From Pseudomonadota bacterium (GTDB lineage Bacteria; Pseudomonadota; Alphaproteobacteria; Rickettsiales; SXRF01): DNA of 36,177 bases. The translations under genes were made by a program, and so were the position numbers. The stretch is taken from positions 1 through 36,177 of the forward strand of contig JAGWLJ010000001.1 of assembly GCA_028873275.1 (NCBI GenBank). The letters run 5' to 3'. Below are positions 35,522-36,177 of the stretch, piece by piece (position 1 is the stretch's first letter; each line of letters begins with the position of its first letter). The notes under the pieces are model-generated. The model did no database searches, was not told where the DNA came from, and saw only the letters and a list, made by a program, of their open reading frames with translations.

Positions 35522-36177
35522 TTATTCGATCTGCGTCGCCGAGATCTCACTCTTGCGGCTCAGGAACCGAATGCCGAAATTAAGGAGCATAATGACCGTC
35601 AGCAGTACCAGCGCCGCCGCCCAGGCCTGGCGGTGCCAGTCTTCATAGGGGCTGACGGCATAGGTAAAGATATAAACCGGCAGCGACGGGGTGAAATCAT
35701 TGGGCGAGGTCGGCCAGTACTGGTTGCTTGATGCAGTCAGCAGCAGTGGCGCCGTTTCTCCGGCGATGCGGGCGATAGAGAGGAACAGCGCCGTGATCAG
35801 CGCCGGCAGCGCTGCCGGGATCACCACGCGCAGAGTGGTCTGCCAGCGCCGGGCGCCCAGCGCGTCGCTGGCCTGGCGTATGGAAACCGGCACCAGCCTG
35901 AGCGCGCCCTCCGCCGCCCGCATGAATATGGGAATCATCATCACGCCAAGCGCAAAGCCGCCCGCCCATCCGGAGAAATGCCCCATCGGCTTGACGACGA
36001 CGGCATAAGCAAAGATGCCGATCACGATCGAAGGCACGCTGCCCATCAGCTCGCCGATGAAGCGGACAGCGCTCGCCAGTCGCCGTGCCCGGTATTCCGA
36101 CAGGTAAATGGCGGCGAGCAGCCCGACCGGCAGGGCGAACAGCGTCGCCAGCCCGACAAGAAGCAGGCTGCCGTAAC
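35522..36177 (-). CDS. pstA: Phosphate ABC transporter permease PstA (5' end outside the window)
   Basis: The last 218 residues are present, open to the window edge. Family features: LASAVRFIGELMGSVPSIVIGIFAYAVVV, the EAA loop with RQASDALGARRWQTTLRVVIPAALPAL, and IARIAGETAPLLLTASSNQYW, which separates PstA from PstC. Several membrane helices are visible. It forms the inner-membrane channel with PstC for PstS-delivered phosphate. In most genomes pstB follows pstA; here a porin gene follows after 41 bases. Confidence 0.93.
   Translation of the reverse strand, partial: YGSLLLVGLATLFALPVGLLAAIYLSEYRARRLASAVRFIGELMGSVPSIVIGIFAYAVVVKPMGHFSGWAGGFALGVMMIPIFMRAAEGALRLVPVSIRQASDALGARRWQTTLRVVIPAALPALITALFLSIARIAGETAPLLLTASSNQYWPTSPNDFTPSLPVYIFTYAVSPYEDWHRQAWAAALVLLTVIMLLNFGIRFLSRKSEISATQIE

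Overview
The window looks like a chromosomal segment of a G+C-rich alphaproteobacterium. Evidence: an alphaproteobacterial block rpsA-sppA-ihfB-lapA-trpF-trpB-trpA, a bolA / J-domain / cobS cluster, ETF-ubiquinone oxidoreductase, a PhaR-type PHA regulator, a long rpsA product, and rplM-rpsI-argC order. The tRNA-His gene encodes G-1 opposite C73, which argues against the Rhizobiales/Rhodobacterales/Caulobacterales side and fits a Rhodospirillales- or Micavibrio-like lineage. The genus cannot be named from sequence reading alone. No rRNA, transposase, integrase, phage gene or CRISPR array was seen.

Layout. 1-6697 (minus strand): tRNA-Val(CAC), a CysN-CysC fusion without cysD, a 1182-residue flavoprotein that joins a GltD/NfnB-like half to a PyrK/NfnA-like half, and the 5' part of a GspE/PilB-type ATPase. 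6698-7082: AT-rich, one doubtful small ORF. 7083-9615: PHA module (phaR divergent from a small PhaE-like gene overlapping a short phaC) with an AT-rich 177-residue gene coupled to phaC and closed by a terminator. 9715-15772: rpsA, sppA, ihfB, lapA, trpFBA, tightly packed. 15769-17732: tsaC/Sua5 (minus), an orphan ParA ATPase, bolA (minus). 17754-21202: J-domain protein, small secreted protein, cobS, ETF-QO. 21206-22216 (minus): sulfotransferase and a 62-residue protein. 22364-27591: TPR protein, ispE, unknown 137-residue gene, glmM, thiD. 27548-32106 (minus): unknown membrane protein, then rplM-rpsI-(unknown 247 aa)-argC-gamma carbonic anhydrase. 32313-33798: a triple SPOR-like secreted protein and tRNA-His(GTG). 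33870-36177 (minus): a porin downstream of a partial pstA.

How it works together: most genes are housekeeping (translation, tryptophan, isoprenoid, cell-wall precursor, thiamine, arginine). The PHA module stores carbon, ETF-QO passes electrons from acyl-CoA oxidation to ubiquinone, and the flavoprotein fusion probably balances NAD(P)H pools. Genes overlap heavily: many ATGA/GTGA junctions and several convergent pairs whose stop codons interlock.

The most unusual signals are short repeats placed in or at genes. One palindromic repeat is translated in frame inside the linker of Sua5, with a second copy before lapA. Heptamer arrays lie in inverted orientation around the cysNC start codon, and another sits just before tRNA-His. 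A quasi-palindromic GTG-rich hairpin separates rpsA and sppA. Other points for follow-up are the cysD-less CysNC plus Nfn-like fusion, the about 197-nt PhaE/PhaC overlap with two plausible proteins, and AT-rich genes inserted in otherwise conserved operons.
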